Both the position numbers and the translations under genes were made by a program. Shown here one piece after another: positions 25,995 to 34,183 of a DNA stretch of 64,000 nucleotides. A model generated the notes under the pieces. The model was not told the DNA's origin and did no database searches. It was given only the letters and a program-made list of their open reading frames with translations. Every line of letters starts with the position of its first letter. Position 1 is the stretch's first letter. The stretch lies in NCBI GenBank assembly GCA_964445985.1, contig CAYUMU010000014.1, forward strand, positions 1 to 64,000. Direction: 5' to 3'. The DNA comes from CAYUMU01 sp964445985. Its GTDB lineage: Bacteria > Planctomycetota > Planctomycetia > Pirellulales > S012-138.

Positions 25995-27917
25995 CTATTT
26001 CAGATTCTGAAACACATCGGGATCGGGAACATCCAAAGCCTTGCCCTCTTCAATGGGAGCAGGCGTAAACGAGGGTTCCGTGGTCGTCGGCTGAATCGAG
26101 AACCCAAAGTCGAGGAAGTCGATCGTTTCCCCGCCGGCGATGGTAAACAGGGCCAACCACTGTTCGGGGGTCAGCGACTTATCAAGAGACCTCGCCGCGC
26201 CGTCGAGAAATTGAACAAGCGTTTTCCCCTCGGGTCCAAAACTCAGGCTGGCTGCCGGATTCTTGGGATCAAAGTCGTAATCGCCTGGCTTGGCCCAGGG
26301 CACGGCTTTGTCGGGAGCGACCTGCACGGCCAACACCGTGTTGGAAAGGCCATCGCTAACCGCACTAAAATTCATGTCCTTGTCGGCGCCGGCCCAGGCG
26401 CCATTCCCCTTGGGCGCTAGCACGTCGGTCTTGCCGGGACCGATCGTTTTATCAATCACGAACACACTCGGCATTTGAGCCAGGAGCTTGGCATTGGCGG
26501 GGCTGTCCCAAGGCTCCTCCCGATTCAACTGATTGTACAAGGCTTGCTGTTCCAAAAACGGCAGTAATTCCACCCGCCAACTGAGCAGCGGCTGGCCGTC
26601 CTTGCTCTTGATATCGCTGGGGAACTTGTTGTGGACATCGGAGTACATCATCAAGGCCAAACCGATTTGCTTCAGGTTATTGAGTCCAACGACACGCTTG
26701 GCCGAGGCATCGCGAACCGCCAGAATGCCTGGCATCAGCTTATCGATCTTGGCCTGAAAGTCGGCAGGCGTGGCCACCACCAGCACCACCGAGGCGCCTT
26801 CGTGGGTGAGCTTCGCCGAGCTCAAGGTATCGCTCGCCAGACTCACCATTAACTGGCCGTCAATCTCCGGTGGAACTTCTTGTGCCATTCCCGGGATCAT
26901 TACGCCCGCCAGGCCCTTGCCCATTTGCAAGAAGCCGTCGGCCGACTTTTGGAAGGCCTGAGCCTTGTCGGCCGCGTTAAAATTCAGCGTGCCCTGCAGC
27001 TTGGGAGCGCTGCCAATATCCACGGTTAGCACGCCCGAGGTGATGTGCTGAGCCGCATCGGCCAGGGGCTTGGCCATCGCCGGCACTTCCACCCCTTGGG
27101 GCGGCGTTTTCATCAAGTCCTTGAAGGGATCGGTCACGCCGGCGGTGACAATGTCGTGGTTCAGATCGAGCGTTTTCACCAACTCGTACAGCGGGCCACT
27201 GGCAGCCTGCTGATCCATCAGGCCGGTAATGTCGGCGTCGGCGGCGATCAACAGGGTGGTGTCGTCCACAAAGTACACCGACGGGGGCGATTGCGGATCG
27301 GGCGACTTCCAATAGGTTTTGTCGCCGTGCTTGGCTTCGGTCAATTGCTGCATGGCCTCCGACTTTTTCAGGGCGTCCTTGTTGATGGCGGTCGAGGTGT
27401 GAATCACCATGCAGCCGGTCGGTCCCTTGGCCGCGGGAGCAGCGGCGGCCACCATGGCCAGGCCGGGCATGCCGCGGAGCAAGTTGCCCTGGTCGAACTT
27501 GCCGGGGAAGTCGGGACTGGCAGGATCAGGTCCCACCGGAGGGCCGAAATCATCGCCCGGCCCACCAGGGCCACGGCCGCCCAGCGGCATTTGCTCGGTC
27601 ATGGCTTTGGCGCTTTCGGCGTCGATGCCGCCGATCATCAGCACCGTTTCGATCGAATGGGGATCGATGCCGACCTTACTCTTGAATTCTTCGAGCGGAT
27701 TCTCCTCCTTGGGCGCCAGGCTGAGCATGGTCTTGGTGACCGAAGCATTCAAAATGCTCTGGGGCCGCACCAGCACCAGGCCTTGGTGGCGGGCGTTGAT
27801 ATACCGCAACCCCATCGTGTCGGGGCCGTTAATACCGGGGGTCTCTTGGGAACCACCGCAACCAAATGCGCCGAGCAGCAGCGTTGCCCCCAGCACGTAA
27901 CTCCATCTACGCAGCAT
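25995..27917 (-). CDS. Lipoprotein with DUF1559-like C-terminal domain
   Basis: Protein of 640 residues. The N-terminal signal LLLGAFGCGG is a lipobox, so the mature protein is probably membrane-anchored. A long middle region has a Gly/Pro-rich insert (~100-135). The C-terminal third (from ~residue 410) contains VGLNNLKQIGLALMMYSDVH, LLSWRVELLPFLEQQALYNQ and EEPWDSPANAKLL, matching the DUF1559-type fold of planctomycetes. The usual N-terminal type IV pilin methylation motif of DUF1559 proteins is missing. It has a close paralogue immediately upstream. Function is unknown. Confidence 0.8.
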   Translation of the reverse strand: MLRRWSYVLGATLLLGAFGCGGSQETPGINGPDTMGLRYINARHQGLVLVRPQSILNASVTKTMLSLAPKEENPLEEFKSKVGIDPHSIETVLMIGGIDAESAKAMTEQMPLGGRGPGGPGDDFGPPVGPDPASPDFPGKFDQGNLLRGMPGLAMVAAAAPAAKGPTGCMVIHTSTAINKDALKKSEAMQQLTEAKHGDKTYWKSPDPQSPPSVYFVDDTTLLIAADADITGLMDQQAASGPLYELVKTLDLNHDIVTAGVTDPFKDLMKTPPQGVEVPAMAKPLADAAQHITSGVLTVDIGSAPKLQGTLNFNAADKAQAFQKSADGFLQMGKGLAGVMIPGMAQEVPPEIDGQLMVSLASDTLSSAKLTHEGASVVLVVATPADFQAKIDKLMPGILAVRDASAKRVVGLNNLKQIGLALMMYSDVHNKFPSDIKSKDGQPLLSWRVELLPFLEQQALYNQLNREEPWDSPANAKLLAQMPSVFVIDKTIGPGKTDVLAPKGNGAWAGADKDMNFSAVSDGLSNTVLAVQVAPDKAVPWAKPGDYDFDPKNPAASLSFGPEGKTLVQFLDGAARSLDKSLTPEQWLALFTIAGGETIDFLDFGFSIQPTTTEPSFTPAPIEEGKALDVPDPDVFQNLK

Positions 27918-28115
27918 GACCTTATTCCTTAAATCGGGATTTCGATGTGAATTCACCCGCCCCGCAACATACCGCGCGCGGGTGGGGTAAACAAGCAGCC
28001 GAGGCCGGTGTGACGCTGGCAACCTCCGGCACAACCAAGATGCATGCCCCTTGGTTATTCGTTGCCTTTCCAGGGGACGTTTGGCAATGGGTTCAAGGAA
28101 ACTTTGCAGCCGGAG

Positions 28116-30209
28116 TCAGGGAGAACGAACCGGGGGACGCCCCGGATAATACCTTCGGTCCGGGCCGCGGGGCTGATCCAGGCCAAACAGGCTCGCTGGC
28201 CGCCGGGTGGTCTTGCCGGGAAGCGGTTTTGGCAAATCGAGCCCCATTTGCGTCATTTGTCGATGCCAGAGACTATGGGGGCCGCTCTCAGAAGCGGAGG
28301 GCGTGGGTTCACCTCCCTCCATGCTGAACAAAGCCGCCCATTCCTTCAGGAATAATGCCTTGGAATAGGTGTGTACATTGCCATCGGCGAGCCAGACCAC
28401 GGTACGCGAAGCGCCATCGGGGCCAGGCCCATGATCCGTTAACGCTTGGTGCAACTTGGCGCTGTCAGGCCTGGTCCAGGTAACCGCCTGATCGGCCCTG
28501 GCCTGAATCGCCAAGCCCGTGTTCCAAACACCGTTAGGAAGGTTCCGGATCGAGACCGGTTGTTTCGAGCCGAGAATCGTGTGGTCTCCTGGCGGAGAAA
28601 CAAGATCGGTGCGGCCCTCGCTCGAGCTAATGTTGATTCCGAATACGTCGGGCATGCGATCGATCAATTGGGCATTGGCCGGGCTATCCCAGGGTTCGTC
28701 CAACCGGAATCGATCGAACAGCGCTTGCTCTCCCAAGTAGGGAAGAAGCTCCACGCGCCAACTCAGCAGGGGTGTTCCTTGAGCATCGCGAATATCGGCG
28801 GGGTAGCGGCCCTTGTCTCCATGGAAAAGCACAATCGCCTCCCCGATCTGCCAGCATTTCTGGAAGGACTTGCCCGACATGGGGGAGTACGGCACCGGCG
28901 CCAATTTCACAAACCAGGTTTCAACGGGATCATCGGGTTTAGGAGGCTCCCAAGGGGCCGTCTCGTGTTCGAGTTCAAACAGTTCCTGGGCCTTGCGCCT
29001 CGATTCCAGGTCGGCCAATCGTCTTGCCTCCGCGTTCGCTCGCTCGATGGCCCGCCATTTTTGAAAGGTTTCGGCCATATACTCCGGCGTATCCGCTGGG
29101 AAACCAATGCCAAACTCCACGGTCGAATCGCGCCGCGCTAGCTCGACCGACCGCAGAATGTCATGGATCAACTTTTGGGTGGGCTCCGAGATCTCCACAG
29201 GCACGTCGCCGATCGATCCTGGGGCGTTTTCACGCAGCCACTCCACGGCGATCATCACCCAGGGCCGCGCCTGGTTCACGTAGAAATCGGCCGCGGCTTC
29301 GGTGCGGAAAATGCCACGGACGGAAAGCCGTGGGGCCTTGCCCAAATCCAACGCCAGCAAGGCAAAGTCCACTTGCTTGACGCAACTCTCCAAATTGAAC
29401 GCCGGATCGTCCAGGGGAATAACTTCGCCCCCCTGATCTTCCAGGGCGACCCCCAACAGGAGATCATTCTCAAGGTCTTTGTCCTGAATGACCGTAGGCA
29501 GGCGGCCGCTGGATGCGGAGCTCTCCATCACCCGCTTGAGGTCGTCTTCCGCCCCAATGACCATCGTGCGGTCATCGACGAAGTGGATGGATGCATCGAG
29601 GTTCGGCAACCAATCCCATTCCCACTCGGCAGGGCTCCACCAGTACTCTTTGTGCTGGTGAGTCCGCAACTCGTGCCGCCGCATGCGGATAGATTTCCAT
29701 AGCAAGTCCCGATCAATAGGTTGCGCCATTCGCACCACCAACAGAGCCTTTCTGTTGGCCACTCGTTCCCTCACGCCCTCTTCGTCGGCGCCGCTCGGGT
29801 CGTCGGGTTCGGCCATTTGCTCGCCGTCGCGAAACAGAAAAGCCATCGATTCCGAGTTGCGAAAATCGATGCCGGTTTCATCGATGATCCATTCGGCCAA
29901 TTGTTCATCGTCGTCGTGGGAACGCTTGACCTCCTTGACGAACGGCGACGCGTACATTTTCCGTGGACGTAGCAGCAAGAAACCATAGTGTCGCTCATCG
30001 GCAAACCGCAGGCCCGCGCGAAACTCGGCCTCGGGCATGCGGATGGGCCCCGCCGCTGGCAGAGGGTCCTTCTCTTGAATTTGCCCGTGCTGAGCCTTGG
30101 CCGGCCCTGCACCCTGCCGGCCACAACCGGCGTTGACTAGGAAAGTCGCCGACAAAACCGTTGCGGTCGCCATCCTGAGGAACACGGGCCTGCTCCCATG
30201 AGAGATCAT
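28116..30209 (-). CDS. Paralogous lipoprotein with DUF1559-like domain
   Basis: Protein of 697 residues. The signal sequence ends VLSATFLVNAGCGRQ, a lipobox. It shares with its downstream neighbour the blocks GTPLLSWRVELLPYLGEQAL and EPWDSPANAQLIDRMPDVFG and the general plan, so the two are likely tandem duplicates that have diverged. It is more charged, with a helical region ~370-430, and has a basic C-terminal tail (PDRRYYPGRPP). I chose the ATG at 30209; GTG at 30245 and ATG at 30173 are alternatives. Function is unknown. Confidence 0.75.
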   Translation of the reverse strand: MISHGSRPVFLRMATATVLSATFLVNAGCGRQGAGPAKAQHGQIQEKDPLPAAGPIRMPEAEFRAGLRFADERHYGFLLLRPRKMYASPFVKEVKRSHDDDEQLAEWIIDETGIDFRNSESMAFLFRDGEQMAEPDDPSGADEEGVRERVANRKALLVVRMAQPIDRDLLWKSIRMRRHELRTHQHKEYWWSPAEWEWDWLPNLDASIHFVDDRTMVIGAEDDLKRVMESSASSGRLPTVIQDKDLENDLLLGVALEDQGGEVIPLDDPAFNLESCVKQVDFALLALDLGKAPRLSVRGIFRTEAAADFYVNQARPWVMIAVEWLRENAPGSIGDVPVEISEPTQKLIHDILRSVELARRDSTVEFGIGFPADTPEYMAETFQKWRAIERANAEARRLADLESRRKAQELFELEHETAPWEPPKPDDPVETWFVKLAPVPYSPMSGKSFQKCWQIGEAIVLFHGDKGRYPADIRDAQGTPLLSWRVELLPYLGEQALFDRFRLDEPWDSPANAQLIDRMPDVFGINISSSEGRTDLVSPPGDHTILGSKQPVSIRNLPNGVWNTGLAIQARADQAVTWTRPDSAKLHQALTDHGPGPDGASRTVVWLADGNVHTYSKALFLKEWAALFSMEGGEPTPSASESGPHSLWHRQMTQMGLDLPKPLPGKTTRRPASLFGLDQPRGPDRRYYPGRPPVRSP

Positions 30210-30408
30210 TGAAGAAAGGAGAGTGCGGCAGTCGGGGGCTGACACTCTGGGGAGTCCTCAGCATAGGGGATGAACCGGGGGCGATCAAATGTTGGGTTGT
30301 TCTCGTTCTGTCGTGCGAGTGGGGAACTCCGGTCGTGGGACCTGGGGGATGAACCCCCAGGCCCGCTGGATTGCTTTTGACGGTGGTCGCGTCTTTGCCG
30401 GGTCGCTG

Positions 30409-31446
30409 CTACACTCCCACGGGTGTCAGGCTGCCCAGCGTTTTGCCCAGGGCGTCGGCCACGCGGCGGGCGGTTTCCATGGCCGCGGCGAACTGGTCGA
30501 AGTTCATCGACTGGTAGCCATCGCTCATGGCCGCCTCGGGCTGGGGGTGAACTTCCACGATCAGGCCATCGGCCCCCGCCGCCACGCTGGCCGCCATCAT
30601 GTCGGGCACCAGGTAGGTGTGGCCCGTGCCGTGGCTGGGATCGACCACCACCGGCAGGTGTGTTTTGGCGTGCAGGTAGGGGACCGAAGCCAGCGGCAAC
30701 GTGAACCGCGTGTGGCTTTCGAACGTGCGAATACCCCGCTCGCAAAGAATCACGTTGGGGTTGCCGGCATCGAGAATGTACTCGGCGGCCAGCAGCAGTT
30801 CGTCCATGGTGGCGCTGGGACCGCGTTTGAGCAGCACGGCCCGATGGGTGTCGCCCACGGCGGCCAGCAAGCGGTAGTTCTGCATGTTGCGGGCACCCAC
30901 TTGCAGCACGTCGGAGTACTCGGCCACCAGCGACACGTCTTCGCTGGCCACCACTTCGGTGACGATCGCCAGGCCCGTGGCGTCGCGGGCCGCCGCCAGC
31001 AATTTCAAACCGTCTTCTTTGAGTCCCTGGAAGCTGTAAGGGCTGGTCCGCGGTTTGAACGCTCCGCCCCGCAGCGCCGTGGCGCCCGCGGCCCTCACGG
31101 CTTCGGCCGTGGCCAGCAGTTGCCGTTCATCTTCCACCGAGCAAGGACCGGCGATCACGCCGATCGTGCCGCCGCCCACCGTCAGGCTGCCGGCGGTTAC
31201 CACCGTGGGCTCGGGCTTGACTTCGCGGCTGGCAACTTTGTAGGGGGCCAAGATCGGCAGCACTTGATTCACTCCAGCACAACTTTCCAGGGCTTCTTTG
31301 TGTGACTCGCGTTTGTCGCCAATCGCGGCCACCACGGTGCGTTCGGTCCCTTCAATCACATGCGGCTTGAGACCCAGGCTGGCCACGCGTTCCACCACGT
31401 GGTTCACCTCTTCCTTCGACGCTCCTTTGTTCATCACGACGATCAT
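30409..31446 (-). CDS. aroF: 3-deoxy-7-phosphoheptulonate (DAHP) synthase
   Basis: Protein of 345 residues of the Thermotoga-type (Iβ) DAHP synthase. An N-terminal ferredoxin-like regulatory domain (~1-70) precedes the TIM barrel. Motifs are IGVIAGPCSVE, LRGGAFKPRTSPYSFQG, VGARNMQN, LLKRGPSATMDELL, LCERGIRTFE and VVDPSHGTGH. It condenses PEP and erythrose-4-phosphate, committing carbon to the shikimate pathway. In T. maritima the N-terminal domain gives Tyr/Phe feedback. Upstream lie an aromatic-codon leader peptide and an intrinsic terminator (31541-31690), suggesting attenuation as well. Confidence 0.94.
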   Translation of the reverse strand: MIVVMNKGASKEEVNHVVERVASLGLKPHVIEGTERTVVAAIGDKRESHKEALESCAGVNQVLPILAPYKVASREVKPEPTVVTAGSLTVGGGTIGVIAGPCSVEDERQLLATAEAVRAAGATALRGGAFKPRTSPYSFQGLKEDGLKLLAAARDATGLAIVTEVVASEDVSLVAEYSDVLQVGARNMQNYRLLAAVGDTHRAVLLKRGPSATMDELLLAAEYILDAGNPNVILCERGIRTFESHTRFTLPLASVPYLHAKTHLPVVVDPSHGTGHTYLVPDMMAASVAAGADGLIVEVHPQPEAAMSDGYQSMNFDQFAAAMETARRVADALGKTLGSLTPVGV

Positions 31447-31540
31447 CGCACTACTTCCTCTTCAAAGGCGGGATAAGCGTTCCGCGGCAAACTACGGCGT
31501 GCGGCAGAAACGGGGAGACAACACGAGAAAACCAACCAAC

Positions 31541-31582
31541 AAAAAAAGCCCCGAGGCCTGGGGGAAACCAGGCCTCGGGGCT
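31541..31582 (-). terminator. Attenuator terminator before DAHP synthase
   Basis: On the minus strand AGCCCCGAGGCCTGG (31582-31568) pairs perfectly over 15 bp with CCAGGCCTCGGGGCT (31561-31547), with loop TTTCCC, and is followed by seven T. It stands 31 bases after the leader-peptide stop and about 95 bases before the DAHP synthase ATG, so it must be read through for aroF expression from upstream. Confidence 0.88.
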
Positions 31583-31612
31583 GTTGCTCTTGGATTGAGG
31601 GGTGGGGTGGTA

Positions 31613-31690
31613 CTACCAGCCTCCTCCAAGCCCGGGGCCTGGGGGTCCAAAATAATACCAAAATCGATCGTAGAGCAGGGTCGAGGTCAT
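31613..31690 (-). CDS. Aromatic leader peptide of aroF
   Basis: A 25-codon frame, ATG at 31690 to TAG at 31613. Residues 6-14 read LYDRFWYYF and the last residue is Trp: three Tyr (7, 12, 13), two Phe (10, 14) and two Trp (11, 25). Codons 15-24 are Gly/Pro/Leu (GPPGPGLGGG). Such density of the pathway's own end products, upstream of a terminator and DAHP synthase, fits a classical attenuator leader. No strong Shine-Dalgarno site is visible. Inferred function; not recognised from a database. Confidence 0.7.
   Translation of the reverse strand: MTSTLLYDRFWYYFGPPGPGLGGGW
31628..31642 (-). promoter_or_regulatory. Candidate antiterminator arm in leader codons 17-21
   Basis: CCAGGCCCCGGGCTT within the leader can pair with the 5' arm of the terminator (AGCCCCGAGGCCTGG): seven contiguous pairs CCAGGCC/GGCCTGG, then a mismatch and four more. 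It lies just 3' of the aromatic codon cluster, so a ribosome stalled at codons 7-14 would leave it free to form the antiterminator. Confidence 0.6.
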
Positions 31691-31744
31691 GGTTTGATTC
31701 TGCGCTGGCCGTTCGCGGCGTGCAAGAGGGAAGCGAGGAAAAAT

Positions 31745-31768
31745 GCGGAGTGGGGAGTTCGGAGTTGA
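31745..31768. repeat. GAATTC-family repeat fragment
   Basis: GCGGAGTGGGGAGTTCGGAG followed by TTGA, a degenerate unit of the 122-230 family. It lies in the gap between the leader peptide and the TolC-like gene; the rest of 31691-31952 must contain the leader promoter, but I see no clear -35/-10 pair. Confidence 0.6.
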
Positions 31769-31952
31769 CGGGCGGTTTGATGCTTTGTTGAGGGTTGCCG
31801 CCCATTCATGGCCGAGGACGGCCAGTCCGTAACGTAAGTGAACTCGATTCGGCCAAGCCTACCGGGGAGCTTGCTGGCGAAAGCGAACCCTGACCGCGCG
31901 ACGGCATTTCCCCCACGACCTTGAGTCCGTCCGGGGGATACCCCTATCGATT

Positions 31953-33212
31953 CTAGTGGCACTTGCAGCCGTGGGCGTGGTAGCCGTAGCCGCACTCCAG
32001 GGCCAGCAGACCTTCGGCGGCCGCCAGTTCCACGCGGGCTCTTTTCCAGGCCAGGTAGCGGGCGAACAGGCTTTGGCGGAGTTGCAAAACCTGCAGCTCG
32101 GTTTGTTGCGGCGCCAGCGGGTCACCACGGCCCAGCGCGCGCAGCTGGCGGATGTTTTGCAGCGTTTGCTCGGAGTGCTCCACCTGGGTTTGGGCGAGCA
32201 GCGTTTGTTGAGCGCGGACGTTGGCGGAGGTGACAAAGCCTTGGACTTGGGATGAAATTTGTTCCTGGTTTTCCAGGATGAGCCGCGACAGTTGGCCATC
32301 GCGGGTGGCCAGCTCGTCGTCTTGATTGAGCTTGAGCAGCTTGCAGAGCCACGACTGCTTGCCTGGCGGAACGCCGAGCGAAGGGTCGGACTGCTGCAAC
32401 ACGCTGCGCACGATGGGAAGATTCTCTTCGGAATTTTCCGCGCGGGTGACGCGCAGAATTTGTAGCTCCGCCCTCTGGGAGAGCGCCAGGCTTACGCCTT
32501 GTTCCACACTGAGCGGCAGGGGATCGATGGTCAAATCGATCGTGGGCCAGATCGGGTGGGGCTGCATATCGCCCATGCCCAGCAGGTAATACAGCGTGCG
32601 ATTGAGGCCATCGATCGTGACCACGATCTCGGCTTGCTGCTGTTGCAATTCGAGCCGCCGCCGCCGCAGTTCTTGCGCGGTGCCGTCGAGCAGCACGCCG
32701 TCGGCCGCCATTCGGTCCAGGTCTTGCAGCGTGGTTTCGATGATCGTGAGGCTGCGGCAGGTGGTTTGCCGACCCGATTCGGCCTCGACCAGATCGTAGT
32801 AGCGGAGCAGCGCCTCGCGGGCTGCCTCGTTGCGAATCTGCACTTCTCGCAGGCTGCGCAAGCGGCGATGCAGGCTGCCGGGCTCGCCTTGGGTGCAGCA
32901 GGAGCGACTGTCGGCGCGGGCCGAGAGGGCGTTTTCCATGCGCAGGAGCGCGGCCACGGACGCATTGGCCGCGGCCAGGCATTGGCACTCCTTTTCCGTC
33001 AGCTCACGGTAAGGGCCATCGCCTTCGCGGGGACAAGCCGCCGGCAACAGCGCCGCTTGGGCGGGCAAGACGAGGTTCTGAGCGGAGCGGCCCACGAGAC
33101 GCATTTCGGTTTCGGCGCGGCCCGGCCCATGAACGGCGCCATGCCCGTGATGCGCGCAGCCCGACGCCGCGGCGAGCAACACGACAAAGCACCATCCCTG
33201 TTTCCGCGGCAT
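31953..33212 (-). CDS. TolC-family outer-membrane efflux lipoprotein
   Basis: Protein of 419 residues. The signal sequence ends in lipobox AAASGC. Two long heptad-rich helical regions follow (about 85-190 and 280-405: NASVAALLRMENALSARA, LRRRRLELQQQQAEIVV, LLAQTQVEHSEQTLQNIRQL), as in OEP/TolC repeats. The C-terminus is unusual: GYGYHAHGCKCH, a possible metal ligand patch. GAGG precedes ATG 33212 by six bases. No adjacent membrane-fusion protein; a LolD-type ATPase gene lies upstream on the same strand. Confidence 0.75.
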   Translation of the reverse strand: MPRKQGWCFVVLLAAASGCAHHGHGAVHGPGRAETEMRLVGRSAQNLVLPAQAALLPAACPREGDGPYRELTEKECQCLAAANASVAALLRMENALSARADSRSCCTQGEPGSLHRRLRSLREVQIRNEAAREALLRYYDLVEAESGRQTTCRSLTIIETTLQDLDRMAADGVLLDGTAQELRRRRLELQQQQAEIVVTIDGLNRTLYYLLGMGDMQPHPIWPTIDLTIDPLPLSVEQGVSLALSQRAELQILRVTRAENSEENLPIVRSVLQQSDPSLGVPPGKQSWLCKLLKLNQDDELATRDGQLSRLILENQEQISSQVQGFVTSANVRAQQTLLAQTQVEHSEQTLQNIRQLRALGRGDPLAPQQTELQVLQLRQSLFARYLAWKRARVELAAAEGLLALECGYGYHAHGCKCH

Positions 33213-33288
33213 GTTCATCCTCGAACGGCAATCGAGCGGGCATTGGTTTGTTATCGAGTGCCGCTGAGTCTGGCTGCAACAATTTCGG

Positions 33289-33374
33289 GGCTAGTTGCTG
33301 GTTGCTAGTTGCTAGTTGCTAGTTGCTGGTTGCTAGTATTTCTACCAGCTACCAGCCACTAGCTACCAGCCACC
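33289..33374. repeat. Dispersed GTTGCTAGTTGCTAGT repeat
   Basis: Seven-base period GTTGCTA/GTTGCTG runs from about 33292 to 33336, then TACCAGCTACCAGCCACTAG in the opposite sense. It runs into the last codons of the LolD-type gene, so its C-terminal residues MLQVVAGS are partly repeat-encoded. Confidence 0.7.
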
Positions 33375-34042
33375 ACTTGCAGCATGCCGCTATCCAGCTC
33401 CATTTGCCGCTGCATTTTTTCCGCCAGGCTTTGGCTATGGGTCACGCAGACCAGCATGGTTTGTTCTTGCTGCTGAAGTTCCAGCAAGAGCTGGCTGATG
33501 GATTCGGCCGTGGTGCGGTCGAGGTTGCCGGTGGGTTCGTCGGCGAGCAGCAGTTGGGGCCTGGCGATGAGTGCCCGCGCGATGGCCACGCGCTGCCGCT
33601 CGCCGCCGGAGATTTCGGCCGGGCGATGTTCGAGCCGATGGGCGAGCCCCACGCGGTCGAGCAGCATTTTGGCCCGATCGAGGTCTTGCTGCCGACTGGG
33701 ACCGATGGCCAGGGCGGGGATCAGCACGTTTTCGAGCACCGAGCACTGCGGCAGCAGGTGATGATCCTGAAACACGAAACCGATGCGCTCGTGGCGGAAC
33801 CGCGCCAGCTCGGGCTCGGGCAATTCGAACGGATTCACGCCCCCGAGTTGCACCGTGCCCGAGGTGGGGCTATCGAGCGTGCCGAGGATATGCAGCAAGG
33901 TGCTTTTGCCACAGCCGCTGGGGCCCAGCACCGCCAGGTTTTCGCCGGCCGAAAGCGAGAGCGAAATGCCTTGCAGCACCGTGAGCGGCTCGGCGCGGGT
34001 GGGGAATTCTTTGGTTAGATTTTGGACTTCGAGATCGGCCAT
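33359..34042 (-). CDS. LolD/MacB-type ABC transporter ATP-binding protein
   Basis: Protein of 227 residues. Walker A is GPSGCGKST, the Q-loop is in FVFQDHHLLPQ, the signature is ISGGERQRVAIARAL, Walker B is LLLADEPTGNLD and the H-loop is CVTH. The DEPTGNLD form and length place it with the LolD/MacB/FtsE group that powers lipoprotein release, macrolide export or cell-division transport. No MacB/LolC-type permease is adjacent, so its partner is elsewhere. The C-terminus reaches into a repeat. Confidence 0.85.
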   Translation of the reverse strand: MADLEVQNLTKEFPTRAEPLTVLQGISLSLSAGENLAVLGPSGCGKSTLLHILGTLDSPTSGTVQLGGVNPFELPEPELARFRHERIGFVFQDHHLLPQCSVLENVLIPALAIGPSRQQDLDRAKMLLDRVGLAHRLEHRPAEISGGERQRVAIARALIARPQLLLADEPTGNLDRTTAESISQLLLELQQQEQTMLVCVTHSQSLAEKMQRQMELDSGMLQVVAGS

Positions 34043-34183
34043 CGGGGTATTCCTGCCTTCCGTCCTGCCGGGCGTTTGCGGCCCCCCGGGATCCAGAAGG
34101 GTTCAATGGTAAGAGATTGCCCAGACGTGGTCGATTTACGGCGTCGCCCGCCCGACGGTCTGGCTAGGGCTAAGGGGCAATGG

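Noticed and set aside
31953..34042. Complete MacAB/TolC export operon
   Set aside because: Only a TolC-like gene and an ATPase are present, separated by a repeat-filled gap; no permease or fusion protein.
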